Assembly: GCA_018066165.1 (NCBI GenBank)
Contig: JAGHRX010000289.1
Location: forward strand, 1-9,070
Source: UBA1723 sp018066165
Lineage (GTDB): Bacteria; Bacteroidota; Bacteroidia; Bacteroidales; Paludibacteraceae
Length of the DNA stretch: 9,070 bases
Direction of reading: 5' to 3'
Within the stretch, counting starts at the first letter, position 1. Each line of letters opens with the position of its first letter. This document shows positions 7,426-9,070 of this stretch, in pieces. Made by a program: the position numbers and the translations under genes. Under the pieces are notes generated by a model, which was not told where the DNA came from, made no database searches, and saw only the letters and a list, made by a program, of their open reading frames with translations.

Positions 7426-8655
7426 ATGAGAGAGTGTGTGTTTGGAATATCTACAGATTTGGATATTCCTTTATATGAGGATGAATATTTTATAGACTTG
7501 CCTGTGCAGCTTACAGACGAGCAGTTCGACAGGTGTTGTAAAGCTGCTCAGCGATGGTATGAGTCTGGTCAGTGGTTGAGTAAGGGGTGGATTAGTAATA
7601 AATGTGTGCCCGATGAGGAACTTTTTGAGGTCGACTTACCTGATGTCTATGCTCTTATTATGAAAACAATAAGGGATAAGACTGATGTCATGGGGATAAT
7701 AAGAAGGGAACTTTCACGTTATAGTAAAAAGGAACAAGAAACAGGAAAAGAAGAAGATAATATTACTCTTTTCACAGCCGAAGAGATTTGGGATGCTGTT
7801 CACGGTTATTCCGAAGAGAAGACAGAGGATTATCGTTATTTCAAGATCGAGGTCAGGGTGGAATCTCCTTATGAAATTGACGAGAAGATAGAGATAGAAT
7901 TAGGAATGACTCAAAAAGAGATAGATACTCTTGTAGATAAGTCAAAGAAATTCGTTTTGGAAACCGATTTTTCCCAATTAGATGGTGAATACGATGATTT
8001 GTCTGGGCCATGGGAGTATATCGAAAATTTTCTGCCTTTGGTGAACCGACGTGCAAATAAAATAGTGGAGCCGTTGGCAGTAGCGAAATGGGGCAAGAAA
8101 ATGAGAGTGATAAATGGTGCTCGATATTCTTATTATTTGCCAGATGAGATAAGTGATGCAATTTTCGAATCGGAAGAGATAGTATCCGCTTATAAGAAAA
8201 GAAATGAGAATAGCGAAAGGGCAAAAAAGAGATTCTATGATGATTGGGATTTCCTACAGTCGGAAATAACAAAAGAAAGATGGGGCAACAGACTCATTAA
8301 AGTCGACGATGAAATATTCAGCGGAATCTCAAATAGTGGCAGACTCTCGGATTTCTTTTATGAAACTCATATAATGATAGAAGGAGTCAAGCATAATTTG
8401 AGTTATCAACAGACGTATTGTTTGAATAATACCATCCTTCGATTAGACTTGAGCGTTGACTATTGGAAAGGAATGAAGATCACAGAAAAAATTCCGAAGA
8501 TTATGGAGAGTGTGGTGGAAAGTTTCGGATATCCAATCATTAAGTCCAAAGGCCTTGATAAATTAGAGCATTTTTTTATGTATGTTGACATGGGAGCAGA
8601 CGATTCTGGAGTAGAGATCTTCTCTGCAGTTTTGGATGAATTAGTGAAATTATGA
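7426..8655 (+). CDS. Unrecognised acidic protein with internal duplication (409 aa)
   Basis: I do not recognise a named family. There is no signal peptide or membrane segment; it is probably cytoplasmic. Two segments look like diverged copies: residues about 22-90 (LTDEQFDRCC at 29-38, then LPDVYALIMK at 71-80) and about 154-223 (MTQKEIDTLV at 161-170, then LPLVNRRANK at 203-212). The helix motif and the LP motif are exactly 42 residues apart in both. A charged low-complexity linker (about 98-137) separates them. A helical charged stretch follows (about 236-290), then a C-terminal region (about 300-409) with alternating strands. No HEPN Rx4-6H motif or other catalytic signature was found. The start ATG 7426 has an A-rich run just upstream; the gene starts 66 bases after the previous one. 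Its stop overlaps the start of the MNT gene as ATGA, which suggests the two products are made together and may act together. A partner or target of that nucleotidyltransferase is one possibility. Confidence 0.8.
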   Translation: MRECVFGISTDLDIPLYEDEYFIDLPVQLTDEQFDRCCKAAQRWYESGQWLSKGWISNKCVPDEELFEVDLPDVYALIMKTIRDKTDVMGIIRRELSRYSKKEQETGKEEDNITLFTAEEIWDAVHGYSEEKTEDYRYFKIEVRVESPYEIDEKIEIELGMTQKEIDTLVDKSKKFVLETDFSQLDGEYDDLSGPWEYIENFLPLVNRRANKIVEPLAVAKWGKKMRVINGARYSYYLPDEISDAIFESEEIVSAYKKRNENSERAKKRFYDDWDFLQSEITKERWGNRLIKVDDEIFSGISNSGRLSDFFYETHIMIEGVKHNLSYQQTYCLNNTILRLDLSVDYWKGMKITEKIPKIMESVVESFGYPIIKSKGLDKLEHFFMYVDMGADDSGVEIFSAVLDELVKL

Positions 8656-8954
8656 GAAATGAGGAATATTACGACATAATCAGATCTTATTTTAAGACTC
8701 AGCCTATAGAGAAAGCATGGGTGTTCGGTTCGTTTGCAAGAAATGAAAATGATGGGGATAGCGATATCGATATATTAGTGAAATTTACCCCTAATATATC
8801 TGTTGGCTTATTTAAGTACAGCCGAATTATTCGAGAATTAACGGAATTACTCAACATAAAGGTTGATTTGGTAGAAGAAGGATCTCTTCTTCCATTTGCT
8901 GCAGAAAGTGCTGAACGTGATAAAATTCTTATTTACGAGCGAGAAACGGAATGA
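8652..8954 (+). CDS. MNT-type minimal nucleotidyltransferase (MntA-like antitoxin family)
   Basis: A 100-aa protein of the DNA polymerase beta-like minimal nucleotidyltransferase superfamily, of normal length. The core motif GS-x10-DxD is complete: WVFGSFARNENDGDSDIDIL gives Gly26-Ser27, Asp38 and Asp40. The third carboxylate is Asp72 in KVDLVEEG. These bind metal and the nucleotide triphosphate. Well-studied members (MntA) act as antitoxins by adding AMP units to a HEPN ribonuclease toxin encoded next to them. Here the start overlaps the stop of the 409-aa gene (ATGA), so translation is probably coupled. No HEPN gene follows: an ATG at 8951 overlaps the stop in the same way but closes after eight codons. 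It could be an orphan antitoxin, a part of a non-HEPN module, or the remnant of a lost pair. The fold and active site are clear; the substrate is not known. Confidence 0.92.
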   Translation: MRNEEYYDIIRSYFKTQPIEKAWVFGSFARNENDGDSDIDILVKFTPNISVGLFKYSRIIRELTELLNIKVDLVEEGSLLPFAAESAERDKILIYERETE

Positions 8955-8974
8955 TAGGAAACTCATTCAAAATA

Positions 8975-9001
8975 TAAATGATTGGATATTATTTACTTTT
9001 T
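8975..9001 (+). terminator. Possible weak intrinsic terminator after the MNT gene
   Basis: TAAATGAT (8975-8982) pairs with ATTATTTA (8988-8995), eight pairs including one G-U, around the loop TGGAT. Five Ts follow at 8997-9001. The position 20 bases after the last stop codon fits a terminator, but the stem is almost all A-T and would be weak. Confidence 0.3.
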
Positions 9002-9070
9002 GAGATTTTATTATAATAAATTGAATTGTATGCCATCGAGGGGTTTAATCGATACGTACATTGGGTTGTT

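Noticed and set aside
7853..8272. A 139-codon minus-strand frame inside the 409-aa gene
   Set aside because: Low-complexity His/Ser/Pro/Leu translation typical of the complement of a Glu/Lys-rich gene.
9007..9020. A perfect 14-bp palindrome TTTATTATAATAAA
   Set aside because: Pure A/T sequence in an AT-rich spacer, so low information; no matching operator copy or convincing promoter around it.

Overview
The window looks like chromosomal DNA of a Bacteroidota member, most likely of the order Bacteroidales. The evidence is a giant PKD/Ig-type adhesin with a type B (gliding-motility/CHU_C-like) C-terminal secretion signal, a PorP/SprF outer-membrane protein directly after it, AT-rich coding sequence and weak Shine-Dalgarno signals. 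All genes recognised are on the + strand; no RNA gene, insertion sequence or CRISPR array was seen.

Region 1 (2-5652) is a two-gene type IX secretion unit. A cell-surface protein of at least 1518 residues runs in from the left edge, so its true start lies outside the window. It is built of about 15 cysteine-bearing beta-sandwich modules and ends in a type B T9SS sorting domain. Its stop codon overlaps the start of a PorP/SprF-family gene (ATGA), which suggests a cargo and its dedicated outer-membrane partner.

Region 2 (5653-5792) is a 140-base spacer with a weak hairpin and a candidate Bacteroidota-type promoter.

Region 3 (5793-8954) is a compact four-gene cluster that could be one transcript: a PIN/NYN-like putative nuclease (206 aa), an unrecognised acidic protein (300 aa), a second unrecognised acidic protein (409 aa) containing what looks like an internal duplication, and a MNT-type minimal nucleotidyltransferase (100 aa) translationally coupled to the 409-aa protein. 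A nuclease fold plus an MntA-like enzyme recalls toxin-antitoxin or defence modules, but the usual HEPN partner of MntA is absent. The 300-aa gene contains a 44-bp near-perfect palindrome (21 of 22 pairs) inside its coding sequence, the most striking DNA-level structure in the window.

Region 4 (8955-9070) holds no gene; it has a weak AT-rich hairpin followed by five Ts and a short AT palindrome.
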